This document shows, piece after piece, positions 55,623 to 64,000 of a stretch of DNA of 64,000 nucleotides. The notes beneath the pieces are model-generated. The model was not told the origin of the DNA. It searched no databases and saw only the letters and a list, made by a program, of their open reading frames with translations. The first letter of the stretch is position 1; every line of letters starts with the position of its first letter. The stretch comes from Bradyrhizobium betae (GTDB lineage Bacteria > Pseudomonadota > Alphaproteobacteria > Rhizobiales > Xanthobacteraceae), in the NCBI RefSeq assembly GCF_008932115.1, contig NZ_CP044543.1, positions 868,001 to 932,000 of the forward strand, written 5' to 3'. The position numbers were made by a program, and so were the translations under genes.

Positions 55623-56527
55623 TAGCGCGCGAACTCCGTGCACTCCGGTGATGGCGGCAAGCCCCAGACGTCGCGCGGCAGGCCGACCCAGATTTTCGGC
55701 CGCTGCGGACGATCGCGATGCCAGGGACGCGGATCGAAATAGCCGAGCTCCTCGTCGGCCATGCGGTCGAGGTCGTAGAACAGCTCGACCATATGTCCGT
55801 CGGGATTGCGGTGATAGATCGCAACGTTGTGCCCGGGGCCGTGACGAACCGGCCCCCAGAGAACACCGTGCTTATGCCGCGCGAGATGGTCGCAGGCCTG
55901 CTGCATGTGGGCGGCCCCGCGCAGCTCGAAGGCGAGGTGATGAAGACTGCGGGCGGGCGCGCGCGCGAAGTTCAGCGTGTGGTGTTCGTGGCCGCTGCGC
56001 ATGAAGACGAAGCGGTCCTCGATCCAGTCTGAAACACGCAACCCCATGAATTTCGCGTAGAACTCCGACGCCGCGAGCGGATCGGGCGTGCGAAGCGCGA
56101 CATGGCCGAGCTTGGTGACGGCGAGCGCGCCGATCCGTTCCTGCGCGGGCGTCGGCGTCCAGCCCTGGATGAGTTCGAAGCGCGTTCCTTCGGGGTCGTT
56201 GAACGACAGCAGCCGGGAGACACCGGGCAAGGGATCGCTATGAAGCTCGGTCCGCAGATCGGCCTGCTTCAGCGCAGCGCCCAGCGCCTCGATCTGGACA
56301 TGCGGGGATATCTCGAAGGCGATGCTCTTCAGCGCCGCCGGCCCCGGCTCGATCACGAGCGCAAGCTGCTCGGAATCGCTGGCGAGGAAAATCCGGTCGC
56401 CGTCGCGACCGACCAGCCCGAGACCGATCACGGCGCGGTAGTAGTCGAGCAGCCGCTCGGGATCGGGAGAGGCGAAGGTCGCGTGCCGCAGCCGGGTGAA
56501 CCGGGCGATGGGTGCCTGTGTCGTCAT
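55622..56527 (-). CDS. Extradiol-dioxygenase-type VOC family protein
   Basis: 301-residue two-domain vicinal oxygen chelate protein. Metal ligands of type I extradiol dioxygenases are present in the C-terminal domain: His142 ('KLGHVALR'), a His in 'LHHLAFEL' near 196-197 and Glu248 ('MVELFYDL'). This supports aromatic-ring or related 2,3-cleavage chemistry with Fe2+. An alternative GTG at 56539 would add 4 residues. It follows the MDR gene after a 16-bp gap in one operon under GntR control. The substrate is unknown. Confidence 0.85.
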   Translation of the reverse strand: MTTQAPIARFTRLRHATFASPDPERLLDYYRAVIGLGLVGRDGDRIFLASDSEQLALVIEPGPAALKSIAFEISPHVQIEALGAALKQADLRTELHSDPLPGVSRLLSFNDPEGTRFELIQGWTPTPAQERIGALAVTKLGHVALRTPDPLAASEFYAKFMGLRVSDWIEDRFVFMRSGHEHHTLNFARAPARSLHHLAFELRGAAHMQQACDHLARHKHGVLWGPVRHGPGHNVAIYHRNPDGHMVELFYDLDRMADEELGYFDPRPWHRDRPQRPKIWVGLPRDVWGLPPSPECTEFAR

Positions 56528-56543
56528 CGTGCGATCCACCCTC

Positions 56544-57536
56544 TCATGGCGTCATGATGATCTTGCCGAGCGCAGAGCCCTGCTCGAGCAATGTGTGGGC
56601 CTGCCTGACCTGATCGAGCTTCAGAACCGCCGAGATGGCCGGCTTGATCTCGTTGCGGCTCAGCGCGTCGATCACGTTGCGCATCAGGGCACGGCGGCCA
56701 TCGCGGTCGTGATCGTAGATGTGGAAGGAGAAGCAGCGTATCGCCGGGCAGATATCGAGGTGATCCCGCATCGCCGCCATCAGGTTCTCTTCCGGAAGAC
56801 CGGCGAAGGCGTTGTACGAGAGCAGCGTTCCCCATTTGCCCAGCGCGCCGAGATAGGACGTGAACTCCGGCCCGCAGACGTGATCGAGCACCAGGCCGAC
56901 GCCCTCCCCGCCGGTCAATTCACGCGTCCGCGCCACGACATCCTCGCGGCGATAGAAGATGATGTGATCGGCGCCGTTGCGCGTTGCGAAGCTTGCCTTC
57001 TCTTCGGTGGACACCGTGCCGATCACGCTCATCCGCGCGAGCTTGGCGAGTTGCACCAGCGCGGTGCCGACGCCGCCGGCAGCGCCAATCACCAGCACGC
57101 TTCCCGGCGCGCGCGGATGGCGGCACTCGTGCAGCAGCGCGTAAGCCACCTGATAGTTCGAGAGGCACACCGCCGCCTGCAGATCGACATTGTCAGGCAG
57201 CGCATGAACCGCGTCCGCAGGCGCGACCACGACGTCGGCATAGCAGCCGCCGCGCTGCGACAGGTCGCGCGCGCTCAGCAGCACCTTCTGGCCGATGGCA
57301 AAACCCTCGACGCCGGGCCCGAGCGCGGAAATGCGGCCCGCAACGTCGTTGCCCGGATTGGCCGGCAGCGGCGGCATCCATTTGTAGACGCCTCGCCGGA
57401 TCAGCACATCGGGCTGTCCTACCCCGAATGCCTCCGCCCGGATCTGCACCTGGCCGGCGCCGGGCACAGGCACCGGAAGCTCGACCACCTCAAGCGCATC
57501 CGGCCCGCCCGGCTGACGCACCAGCACCGCCCTCAT
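56544..57536 (-). CDS. Zinc-less MDR NAD(P)H:quinone oxidoreductase-type enzyme
   Basis: 330-residue medium-chain dehydrogenase/reductase of the quinone-oxidoreductase group. GroES-like catalytic domain (~1-140) and Rossmann domain with 'VLVIGAAGGVGTALVQLAKL' (~147-166). It lacks a Cys-rich structural zinc loop. NADPH-dependent reduction of enones or quinones is likely. First gene of the leftward half of the catabolic locus; its promoter region holds the 30-bp operator at 57561. Confidence 0.88.
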   Translation of the reverse strand: MRAVLVRQPGGPDALEVVELPVPVPGAGQVQIRAEAFGVGQPDVLIRRGVYKWMPPLPANPGNDVAGRISALGPGVEGFAIGQKVLLSARDLSQRGGCYADVVVAPADAVHALPDNVDLQAAVCLSNYQVAYALLHECRHPRAPGSVLVIGAAGGVGTALVQLAKLARMSVIGTVSTEEKASFATRNGADHIIFYRREDVVARTRELTGGEGVGLVLDHVCGPEFTSYLGALGKWGTLLSYNAFAGLPEENLMAAMRDHLDICPAIRCFSFHIYDHDRDGRRALMRNVIDALSRNEIKPAISAVLKLDQVRQAHTLLEQGSALGKIIMTP

Positions 57537-57560
57537 GATTCCACTCCCCTCCCAACCCTG

Positions 57561-57590
57561 ATTTTCGAAAATAATATCGTTTACGAAAAT
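57561..57590. promoter_or_regulatory. GntR operator candidate, site 1 (divergent promoter)
   Basis: A 30-bp AT-rich site that starts ATTTTCGAAAATAATA and ends CGAAAAT, in the 110-bp gap between the divergent MDR and GntR genes. Its first 16 and last 7 bases are identical to the site at 58390-58419. The TTTTCGAAAA half is a perfect palindrome. Confidence 0.7.
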
Positions 57591-57646
57591 TATTGCAAGA
57601 TGGTCGTTCGCGCGTCATCTTGAGGCATCGATTCATTGGCAGAGCC

Positions 57647-58348
57647 ATGCCCGACAGCGCCATCCGCCCCCGCAAGGAATTCGGCAAGACCATTGCCGCC
57701 GACATCACCCATCGGCTGCGGGAGGAGATCGTCACCTGCGGGCTGGCACCGGGCGAGCCGTTGCGGTTCGACGTCCTGCGCGAACGGTTCGGCGCGAGCT
57801 TCACGACGTTGCGGGAGGCCCTGACCGCACTCGCCGCCGAAGGGTTGGTCGACGCCCAGGAGCAGCGCGGCTTTCGCGTCGCGCCGGTCAGCCGCCAGGA
57901 CCTCGCGGAAGTCACCGATGCCCGGGTTCTGATCGAGATGGAGTTGATCCGCCGCGCGATCGAGCGCGGCGATGACGACTGGGAAATCGCCGTGATCTCG
58001 ACACTGCACAGATTGAAGCGGATCGAGCAGCGCGATCCCGAGCACCCGCTGCGGGATCCCGAATGGAACATCGCCCATCGCCAGTTCCACCAGGCGCTGG
58101 TGTCCGCCTGCGGCTCGGCGACACTTCTGGCGATTCGCGCAGACTTGTTCGATCGCGCCGAGCGCTATCGGCACCTGTCAGCCGGTTTCCGGCCGCGTCC
58201 GCGCGACAAGGCCGGCGAGCATCAGGCGATCATGCAGGCCGCCATCTCGCGCAATGCCGATCTCGCGGTGCAGCTGATCGAGACCCACATCCGCTCGACC
58301 TCCGACAACGTCGCGAAATACGCCGGGCATCTGCTCGACGCCGACTAG
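57647..58348 (+). CDS. GntR-family (FCD domain) transcriptional regulator
   Basis: 233-residue regulator: an N-terminal winged helix-turn-helix (~10-75; 'LREEIVTCGLAPGEPL', 'FTTLREALTALAAEGLV') and an all-helical FCD ligand-binding domain (~90-225) with metal-type residues 'HRQFHQAL'. FCD GntRs generally repress catabolic genes until a carboxylate ligand binds. The ATG at 57647 is preferred; a TTG at 57593 would overlap the operator. Two near-identical operators flank it, one before the MDR gene and one before the FAH gene. Confidence 0.9.
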   Translation: MPDSAIRPRKEFGKTIAADITHRLREEIVTCGLAPGEPLRFDVLRERFGASFTTLREALTALAAEGLVDAQEQRGFRVAPVSRQDLAEVTDARVLIEMELIRRAIERGDDDWEIAVISTLHRLKRIEQRDPEHPLRDPEWNIAHRQFHQALVSACGSATLLAIRADLFDRAERYRHLSAGFRPRPRDKAGEHQAIMQAAISRNADLAVQLIETHIRSTSDNVAKYAGHLLDAD

Positions 58349-58389
58349 GCGGCACCGGCATTTTCCTGCAGGGGCTTGCGCCCCGTCAA

Positions 58390-58419
58390 ATTTTCGAAAA
58401 TAATACGTATATCGAAAAT
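58390..58419. promoter_or_regulatory. GntR operator candidate, site 2 (upstream of FAH gene)
   Basis: Starts ATTTTCGAAAATAATA and ends CGAAAAT, like 57561-57590, with only the middle differing. It lies 21 bp before the FAH gene ATG and 41 bp after the GntR stop, so the FAH operon should have its own promoter under the same regulator. Confidence 0.7.
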
Positions 58420-58440
58420 CATGACCCTTGGGGCGAAACC

Positions 58441-59304
58441 ATGAAGCTGCTGTCGTTCTTGGACGGAAACCGGGAAAGCTGGGGAGCCGTTGTCGAAAAC
58501 GGCGTCGTGGATCTGGCCCGCGCCCTGCCCCGGTACCCGACGCTTGCGGACTTCCTCGGCAGCGATGACTACGCCCGCCGCGAGTCCATCGTCGCCGGGC
58601 AAAAGCCCACACTGGCGCTCAGCGACATCAAATATCTTCCGGTGATCCCGCGGCCGGAGAAGATCGTCTGCGCCGTGCGCAATTATCTCGACCACCACCA
58701 TGAGGCGGTGGCGTTCGGCATGAAGCGCGAGATCACCGAATTCCCGCCGATCTTCCTCCGGGTCTGGCGCTCCCAGGTCGCGCACAACGCGCCGGTGATC
58801 CGGCCGAAGGTCTCGGACAATTTCGACTGGGAAGGCGAGCTCGCCGTCGTCATCGGCAAGGGCGGCCGTCACATCAGCCAGGCCGACGCCTGGAACCACG
58901 TTGCGGGCTACTCGATCTACAACGACGTCAGCGTTCGCGACTGGCAGCGCCACGCGCAGCAGATCGCCTCCGGCAAGAACTTCGTCGGCACCGGCCCGTT
59001 CGGACCGTGGCTGGTCACGCCGGACGAGATCGGCGATCCCACCAAGCTGAAGCTCGAGACCCGCATCAACGGCACCGTGATGCAGTCGTCCGACACGTCG
59101 ATGCTGATCTTCTCGATCCCGCGGCTGATCGAATATTGCTCGACCATTTTCGACCTCGTTCCCGGCGACGTCATCGCCACCGGCACGCCGGCCGGTGTCG
59201 GCTTCACCCGCAAGCCGCCGATTTTCCTCAAGCCCGGCGACGTGGTCGAGGTCGAGATCGAGAACATCGGCGTGCTGCGCAATCCCGTCGTCGACGAAGC
59301 GTAA
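58441..59304 (+). CDS. Fumarylacetoacetate hydrolase-family protein
   Basis: 287-residue FAH-fold C-C hydrolase or decarboxylase. Characteristic motifs: 'VCAVRNYLDHHHEA', metal-binding acidic triad in 'FDWEGELAVVIGK', 'YSIYNDVSVRDWQ' and 'GTPAGVGFT'. These enzymes hydrolyse or tautomerise acylpyruvates formed after aromatic ring cleavage, so it could act downstream of the VOC enzyme. Its ATG at 58441 follows GGGGCGAAACC, and the GntR operator lies just before it. Confidence 0.92.
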   Translation: MKLLSFLDGNRESWGAVVENGVVDLARALPRYPTLADFLGSDDYARRESIVAGQKPTLALSDIKYLPVIPRPEKIVCAVRNYLDHHHEAVAFGMKREITEFPPIFLRVWRSQVAHNAPVIRPKVSDNFDWEGELAVVIGKGGRHISQADAWNHVAGYSIYNDVSVRDWQRHAQQIASGKNFVGTGPFGPWLVTPDEIGDPTKLKLETRINGTVMQSSDTSMLIFSIPRLIEYCSTIFDLVPGDVIATGTPAGVGFTRKPPIFLKPGDVVEVEIENIGVLRNPVVDEA

Positions 59305-59312
59305 GGCCCGGC

Positions 59313-59909
59313 ATGTCGTCCCATGACATTCGCAAGACCGCGCTCGGCGTCGAGACCATCTGGCACGAGCGCGGCCCCCGGCTGGAGAGGCCGCTGCTGG
59401 TCGGAACGGCGATTGCGGTCATCCGCAATCCGTTCGCGGGCCGCTTTGAACCCGATCTGATGCCGTTCCAGGCGTCCTTGCGCGAGCTCGGACGCGAACT
59501 CGCAACGAGCCTGATCGCGCAGCTTGGCGGCGCGTCACGCATCGAAGCCTACGGCAAGGGCATCATCGTCGGCGAGGACGGCGAGCTCGAGCATGGCGCC
59601 GTCTGGCACGAAGCCGGCGGCCACGGCATGCGCGAGGTGCTTGGTCAGCCCAGTGGTCAGCAGCCAAAGGCGATCGTCCCGGCAGCGAAGACCATCGGCG
59701 GTCCCGGCACGCGCCTGATGGTGCCGCTCGGCCATATCCATGCCGCCTATGTCCGCAGTCATTTCGGCACGGCGGAGATGACGCTGTGGGATGCGCCGAG
59801 GCGCGACGAGATCGCCTTCGGGCTCGTGATGGCGACCGGCGGCCGCCCGCACGCCCGCATCGGCGGCCTCAAGACGTCCGATATCTCCGTGCACGACGGG
59901 CAGCGCTGA
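59313..59909 (+). CDS. AA_synth (DUF1185) family protein
   Basis: 198-residue protein of the Pfam 'amino acid synthesis' family: 'VGTAIAVIRNPFAGRFEPDL', 'HGAVWHEAGGHGMREVLGQP', 'AAKTIGGPGTRLMVPLGHI'. The biochemical role is poorly known. It starts 8 bp after the FAH gene, so it belongs to the same GntR-regulated operon. No signal or TM. Confidence 0.85.
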   Translation: MSSHDIRKTALGVETIWHERGPRLERPLLVGTAIAVIRNPFAGRFEPDLMPFQASLRELGRELATSLIAQLGGASRIEAYGKGIIVGEDGELEHGAVWHEAGGHGMREVLGQPSGQQPKAIVPAAKTIGGPGTRLMVPLGHIHAAYVRSHFGTAEMTLWDAPRRDEIAFGLVMATGGRPHARIGGLKTSDISVHDGQR

Positions 59910-59969
59910 CGGATTGGCGATGCGCTCGTCCCGGTCCAATGCCGTCGCGGCGCTGGAAAGCACCAGGCA

Positions 59970-60731
59970 TCAGCCCTTCGAGACGACCGCGCGGCCGTAA
60001 GGCGGCTGGGCTGCGACCGGCGGGTTGGCGGTCTGGGCGGCGAGCTCGCCGATCAGGCGGTCGGCGTCGGCGGCCATGCCGTCGGGCGCCTGGATGACCA
60101 GGCGTTCGAGCGCCCAGCGGTAGGACGAGACGCGCTGTTCGAGAGAGAGCTGCACCCACTGGATGATCAGCGAGTTCTCCTGCATGCGCTCGACCGCGTC
60201 GGCCTTCTCCGCCGGCGAAAGCCCGGAGACGCGCGCCATGCTGGCGTTGCGCTTCTTGTCGAGGTCGATGACGCGGATGGCGCAGCCGAAGAACGGCTCG
60301 AAGCGGCTGGTGTCGTTGCGGACGTCCTCGATCAACTGTGCATAGCGCGAGGAATGCGAACGGTGCGGCTCGTCGATCAGCGTGCGCCCGTACATGGTGC
60401 GGTCGAACACGATCTTCTGCCGCCAGGGCGACGGCAAGGCCTTGTAGTCGCCGAACACGCTCTTCCAAGCGGGGCGCGACAGCGGCGGCTCGATCATGGG
60501 ATAAGCGAGGTCGCGCAGCTGGCGCTCTTCATCGGTGAGCTGGAATCGCGACGGCTTCAAGCCGACGCTGGAGGTGACCTCGGCGCCGAGCCAACTATGC
60601 ATGTCGTCGCTGCGCATGTCGGCGCGGGTGCGGCCGAAATCACCGCCGCTGCAGGCTGCGAGCGTCGCGCCCGTGAATGCGAGCAGGATGGCCGTTACGA
60701 CGGGGCGGATCTGGCGGATGAGGTCCGGCAT
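59970..60731 (-). CDS. Putative lipoprotein of unknown function
   Basis: 253 residues with a signal peptide ('PVVTAILLAFTGATLAACSG') and a lipobox LAAC, lipidated Cys at residue 27. The mature part is charged and helical ('LSRPAWKSVFGDYKALPSPW', 'FEPFFGCAIRVIDLDKKR'). No known domain recognised. It is probably anchored to the periplasmic face of a membrane. Upstream lies a 62-residue basic protein on the same strand. Confidence 0.8.
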   Translation of the reverse strand: MPDLIRQIRPVVTAILLAFTGATLAACSGGDFGRTRADMRSDDMHSWLGAEVTSSVGLKPSRFQLTDEERQLRDLAYPMIEPPLSRPAWKSVFGDYKALPSPWRQKIVFDRTMYGRTLIDEPHRSHSSRYAQLIEDVRNDTSRFEPFFGCAIRVIDLDKKRNASMARVSGLSPAEKADAVERMQENSLIIQWVQLSLEQRVSSYRWALERLVIQAPDGMAADADRLIGELAAQTANPPVAAQPPYGRAVVSKG

Positions 60732-60746
60732 TGCAAAAGCCGGGTG

Positions 60747-60935
60747 CTAGCGGCGCCGACGACGGCGCCCCGGCGCTGTGCCCGCTTCCGGCCCGCGACC
60801 GTCGCTGGTTTCGTCCGTCTCGCGCTCGATGCGGATCACCGGGAGGATCAGAACCGTTCCCGTTTCCGTGCGCGGTGCGGCCTCCCCCGACGAGCCTACC
60901 CGGCGACCGGCCGGAAATTCGATAATGGTCCCCAT
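60747..60935 (-). CDS. Small conserved hypothetical protein with polyarginine tail
   Basis: 62 residues beginning 'MGTIIEFPAGRRV', followed by a flexible acidic/polar region and ending in six Arg ('PGRRRRRR'). The N-terminal 'MGTIIEFP' start is common in small rhizobial proteins I recall. No domain. It ends 15 bp before the lipoprotein gene and may share its transcript. A GGAGCTGATATG-like RBS stands before the start. Confidence 0.6.
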   Translation of the reverse strand: MGTIIEFPAGRRVGSSGEAAPRTETGTVLILPVIRIERETDETSDGRGPEAGTAPGRRRRRR

Positions 60936-61007
60936 ATCAGCTCTCTATCAATTGCCGCGCGATCGAGCGCGCTCGTGCAATGTGCAGTCATTAAGATCAG
61001 GTCATGG

Positions 61008-61022
61008 TTAACGGGGTGTAAA
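61008..61022. promoter_or_regulatory. CtrA-like box (one mismatch)
   Basis: TTAA-N7-TAAA, one base from the CtrA consensus, in the 256-bp divergent region between the 62-residue gene and the DUF2336 gene, ~100 bp left of the perfect box. Confidence 0.3.
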
Positions 61023-61121
61023 CGCGCCTGCCGGACCGTAACCGCACGGGCCGCCTGCCAGCGTCCCGTTGCGGCACGGCGACGCCGCAATTTGCGGCGC
61101 GAACTTCACGCCTCGTTTTCC

Positions 61122-61136
61122 TTAACGAGCCTTTAA
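61122..61136. promoter_or_regulatory. Perfect CtrA-type box TTAA-N7-TTAA
   Basis: TTAACGAGCCTTTAA matches TTAA-N7-TTAA exactly and lies 56 bp before the DUF2336 ATG. CtrA is the cell-cycle response regulator of alphaproteobacteria; sites of this form at this distance usually mark a CtrA-controlled promoter. Confidence 0.5.
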
Positions 61137-61191
61137 AGGAACCTGCGATAGGCTGACGGCCGAGTATCTTTTCCAGGTCGCGTATCTCTCC

Positions 61192-62169
61192 ATGACCAAG
61201 TCGCTGTTTCCCGGATTCGACGGGCTGATGAGCCTCTCCCGTCGCGAAGGCGTCGATGTCCGCCCGACGCTGCTGCGCGTGCTGACCGACCTCTATGTCC
61301 AGACGCGCGTCCACAGCGACGACGAACAGCGGCAATTCGTCGAGCTCGCCACACGCTTGATCGACCAGGTCGACGACGCGACGCGCGCGGCCGTCAAGGC
61401 GCGGCTTGCGATCTATCCGTCGACGCCCGTCCCGGTGCTGCAGAAGCTCGGACTGGTCGCGGCCCAGGAAGGCCGCAGGGTTCCGCTGGCGCGCGAAATC
61501 CCCACACCCGCGTCCGCCCCCTCGCCCGCCCGCACGCCGACCGACGCGGAATTGCGCATGGCCTCGAACATGGCGATGCAGCCGAAGGACGCAGCCGAGA
61601 TCCACGACATGTTCTTCGGCGCCGATGCGTCCCAGCGCGCGCTGATCCTGCACAATCTGGCCCAGACCCCGCTGAAGGCCGCGCCGCGGATCCCGCCCGT
61701 GCGCGCCAAGCGCGCGATCCAGATCCTGGAGATGGCGGCGCTCGCGGGCGACATCGAGAACTTCACCTACGAGCTCGGCGACAGCCTGATCCTGCCCTCG
61801 CGCGTCGCGGCGCAAATCGTCGACGATGCCGGCGGCGAAGCGCTCGCGGTCGCCGCGCGTGCGCTCGACATGCCGAGCGCCAACTTCCAGCGCATCCTGC
61901 TGTTCTTCAAGCCGGAGATCGGCAATTCGGTGGATGCGGTCTACCGGCTGTCGCGGCTGTACGATCGCCTCAGCGACCGTTCCGCGCTGGTGATGCTGGC
62001 GGCCTGGCGCGGCTCCACGCTCGCCGTCACGCGGGCGAAATACCAGTCGTCCCTGCACGACAACGAACGCCAGCGCGCACGCGCCGGCGCGGGCCAGACG
62101 CGGCCGGCCGTGCAGCCGGGCTCCGCGCCCGGGATACGGACAGGCACCGACGGATCGTCGGATCGCTAG
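61192..62169 (+). CDS. DUF2336 domain protein
   Basis: 325-residue soluble helical protein: the DUF2336 region covers ~20-290 as helical repeats ('LLRVLTDLYVQTRVHSDDE', 'ILEMAALAGDIENFTYELG'), followed by a Gly/Thr/Arg-rich tail. DUF2336 proteins in alphaproteobacteria are HEAT-like and poorly characterised, some tied to motility or stress control. The divergent promoter region carries CtrA-like boxes. It converges on DUF1491 with a 4-bp overlap. Confidence 0.85.
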   Translation: MTKSLFPGFDGLMSLSRREGVDVRPTLLRVLTDLYVQTRVHSDDEQRQFVELATRLIDQVDDATRAAVKARLAIYPSTPVPVLQKLGLVAAQEGRRVPLAREIPTPASAPSPARTPTDAELRMASNMAMQPKDAAEIHDMFFGADASQRALILHNLAQTPLKAAPRIPPVRAKRAIQILEMAALAGDIENFTYELGDSLILPSRVAAQIVDDAGGEALAVAARALDMPSANFQRILLFFKPEIGNSVDAVYRLSRLYDRLSDRSALVMLAAWRGSTLAVTRAKYQSSLHDNERQRARAGAGQTRPAVQPGSAPGIRTGTDGSSDR

Positions 62170-62510
62170 GTCTTCGCAAGGTCGAGGAAATGCCGTCCCG
62201 CGCGGTCTTCGGTCTCGACGATCCAGGCGTCGGGATCGAAGCGGACCTCTTTGGTCAGACGCTCCTCGACAGCAGGCTCCGGCATCGGCTGCGGGGTCAG
62301 CGGCACGAAGTAGCGGTCGACCGGCCGGCCGTCGTCATAGGAGGTCTGCGGCGCGGGCACGTAAAGCATCGCATTGCCGTCGAGCAGCGCCACCTTCACG
62401 AACACCGCACCGGCCTCCTCGGCGCCGCGGCGGCGCACGGCGCCGAACACGCCTTCGGTCTGGCAGCGGCGCAGATAGGCGGAGACCCAAATGTTTGATT
62501 TCAATCGCAT
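62166..62510 (-). CDS. DUF1491 family protein
   Basis: 114-residue protein matching DUF1491: 'SAYLRRCQTEGVFGAVRRRG', 'AVFVKVALLDGNAMLYVPAP' and the C-terminal 'DPDAWIVETEDRAGRHFLD'. Small mixed alpha/beta protein restricted to alphaproteobacteria; function unknown. Its last bases overlap the end of the DUF2336 gene. Confidence 0.88.
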   Translation of the reverse strand: MRLKSNIWVSAYLRRCQTEGVFGAVRRRGAEEAGAVFVKVALLDGNAMLYVPAPQTSYDDGRPVDRYFVPLTPQPMPEPAVEERLTKEVRFDPDAWIVETEDRAGRHFLDLAKT

Positions 62511-62566
62511 GAGCGCACGATAAGCCAGTGCTGCAATCAGCGCCAGCCGTCAGGACAGCGCAACAC

Positions 62567-63260
62567 TCATTCGACGGGATGGCCGATCGCGGCGCCGAGC
62601 TCGCGCAGCAGGCGGTCGGACACCTGGCCGGTGACCTGCATCTTGTGCTCGCGCTCGAACTTCTGGATGGCGGATTGGGTCTCGCCGCTCATCGCGCCCG
62701 TGACCTTCAAATTGCCATAGCCGTATTCGGACAGCGCGCGCTGCACGCCGGCGATGCGCCGCGCGGCCGGGCTCTGCTGCACCGGGATCGGCGCCGGCGG
62801 GCGCGCGACGGCGACGGACGGCGGCGTCGACGTCGTGGCCTTGACCAGATTGGTCATGGGATCGCCCGCGCGCGGCGTCGATGCGGTCGACTCGACGGGT
62901 TTTTCAGGCGCCTTCTCGGCCGGTTTCGGCTCGACACGAAACTCGGTCGCCTTCGGCTCGAGCGGCGAGGTATCGGCACCGACGGGGCGCGGACGCGGCA
63001 AGGGGTTCGACAGCGGCACCGACGACGGCGCGGGAAGATTGATCACGGTGCCGAACATCGGCGCGGGATGGCGGCCGGTCTGCAGGAACAGCGCATTGGC
63101 AACGATCGCGCTGATCGCGGCAATAGCGATGAGGCCTGCCAGCGTGTCCTTGGGACTGTGCAGCAGCACCCGCATCACAAGATTGCGCTCGGTCTCGATG
63201 TCGACGACCGCGGCCTTGGCGCCACGACGGCGCGGAGCGGCTTGGTCCTTGGCAGACTTC

Positions 63261-63268
<8 letters not shown>
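62567..63268 (-). CDS. Membrane-anchored peptidoglycan-binding domain protein
   Basis: 233 residues: a basic N-terminus, one TM (~43-62, 'LAGLIAIAAISAIVANALFL'), a long Pro/Ala/Glu-rich linker, and a C-terminal peptidoglycan_binding_1 fold ('IAGVQRALSEYGYGNLKVTG', 'QSAIQKFEREHKMQVTG'). It probably spans the periplasm from the inner membrane to the wall. Its GTG start overlaps the upstream kinase by 8 bp, so it is co-expressed with that kinase. Confidence 0.88.

Positions 63269-64000
<732 letters not shown>

Overview
The window is chromosomal DNA of a high-GC alphaproteobacterium, most likely Bradyrhizobium or a close relative in the Nitrobacteraceae. This rests on the ccmI-ccmE-ccmF-ccmH (cycHJKL) order, an fdsGBA-fdhD-fdsD formate dehydrogenase operon, Ku with a lysine-rich tail, family-typical small proteins (DUF1491, DUF2336, YcgN) and palindromic repeats of a kind I recall from this family. 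No rRNA, tRNA, CRISPR array or insertion sequence was seen. The species call is inference, because no search could be run.

Left part (1-27 kb): the 3' end of a cation diffusion facilitator gene; a PAS histidine kinase; a LysR regulator divergent from the NAD-dependent formate dehydrogenase operon fdsG-fdsB-fdsA-fdhD-fdsD. fdsD runs tail-to-tail into glnE with a 44-bp overlap. glnE is the last gene of an overlapping response regulator-kinase-glnE set, which a terminator separates from the upstream periplasmic protease gene degP. Then come a chemoreceptor, the cytochrome c maturation operon, two conserved unknowns and a PhoP/PhoQ-type two-component pair.

Middle part (27-48 kb): a 51-residue membrane protein; Ku; a Flp pilin; and a tightly coupled trio of an archaeal-type AMP phosphorylase homologue, a PRPP-synthase-like protein and a beta-CASP metallo-hydrolase, which looks like an RNA/nucleotide recycling unit. 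After a repeat-rich stretch come two secreted unknowns, a TPP enzyme with a one-base frameshift, a DHA2 exporter, YcgN, a class A penicillin-binding protein coupled to split DUF1214/DUF1254 proteins, and a decayed region with a LysR fragment and a frame-shattered pseudogene. A DUF2946 protein and an OprC-like TonB receptor follow, probably for copper uptake.

Right part (48-64 kb): an arsenic island with two ArsR regulators, each beside a different candidate operator. One side carries an ArsO-like flavoprotein and two MFS genes (one frameshifted); the other carries acr3 and arsC. A GntR-controlled catabolic locus follows (MDR oxidoreductase, extradiol-type VOC protein, Bug receptor, FAH hydrolase, AA_synth protein) with two near-identical 30-bp operators. 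The window ends with a lipoprotein, a DUF2336 protein preceded by a perfect CtrA-type box, DUF1491, a peptidoglycan-binding protein and the 3' end of another histidine kinase.
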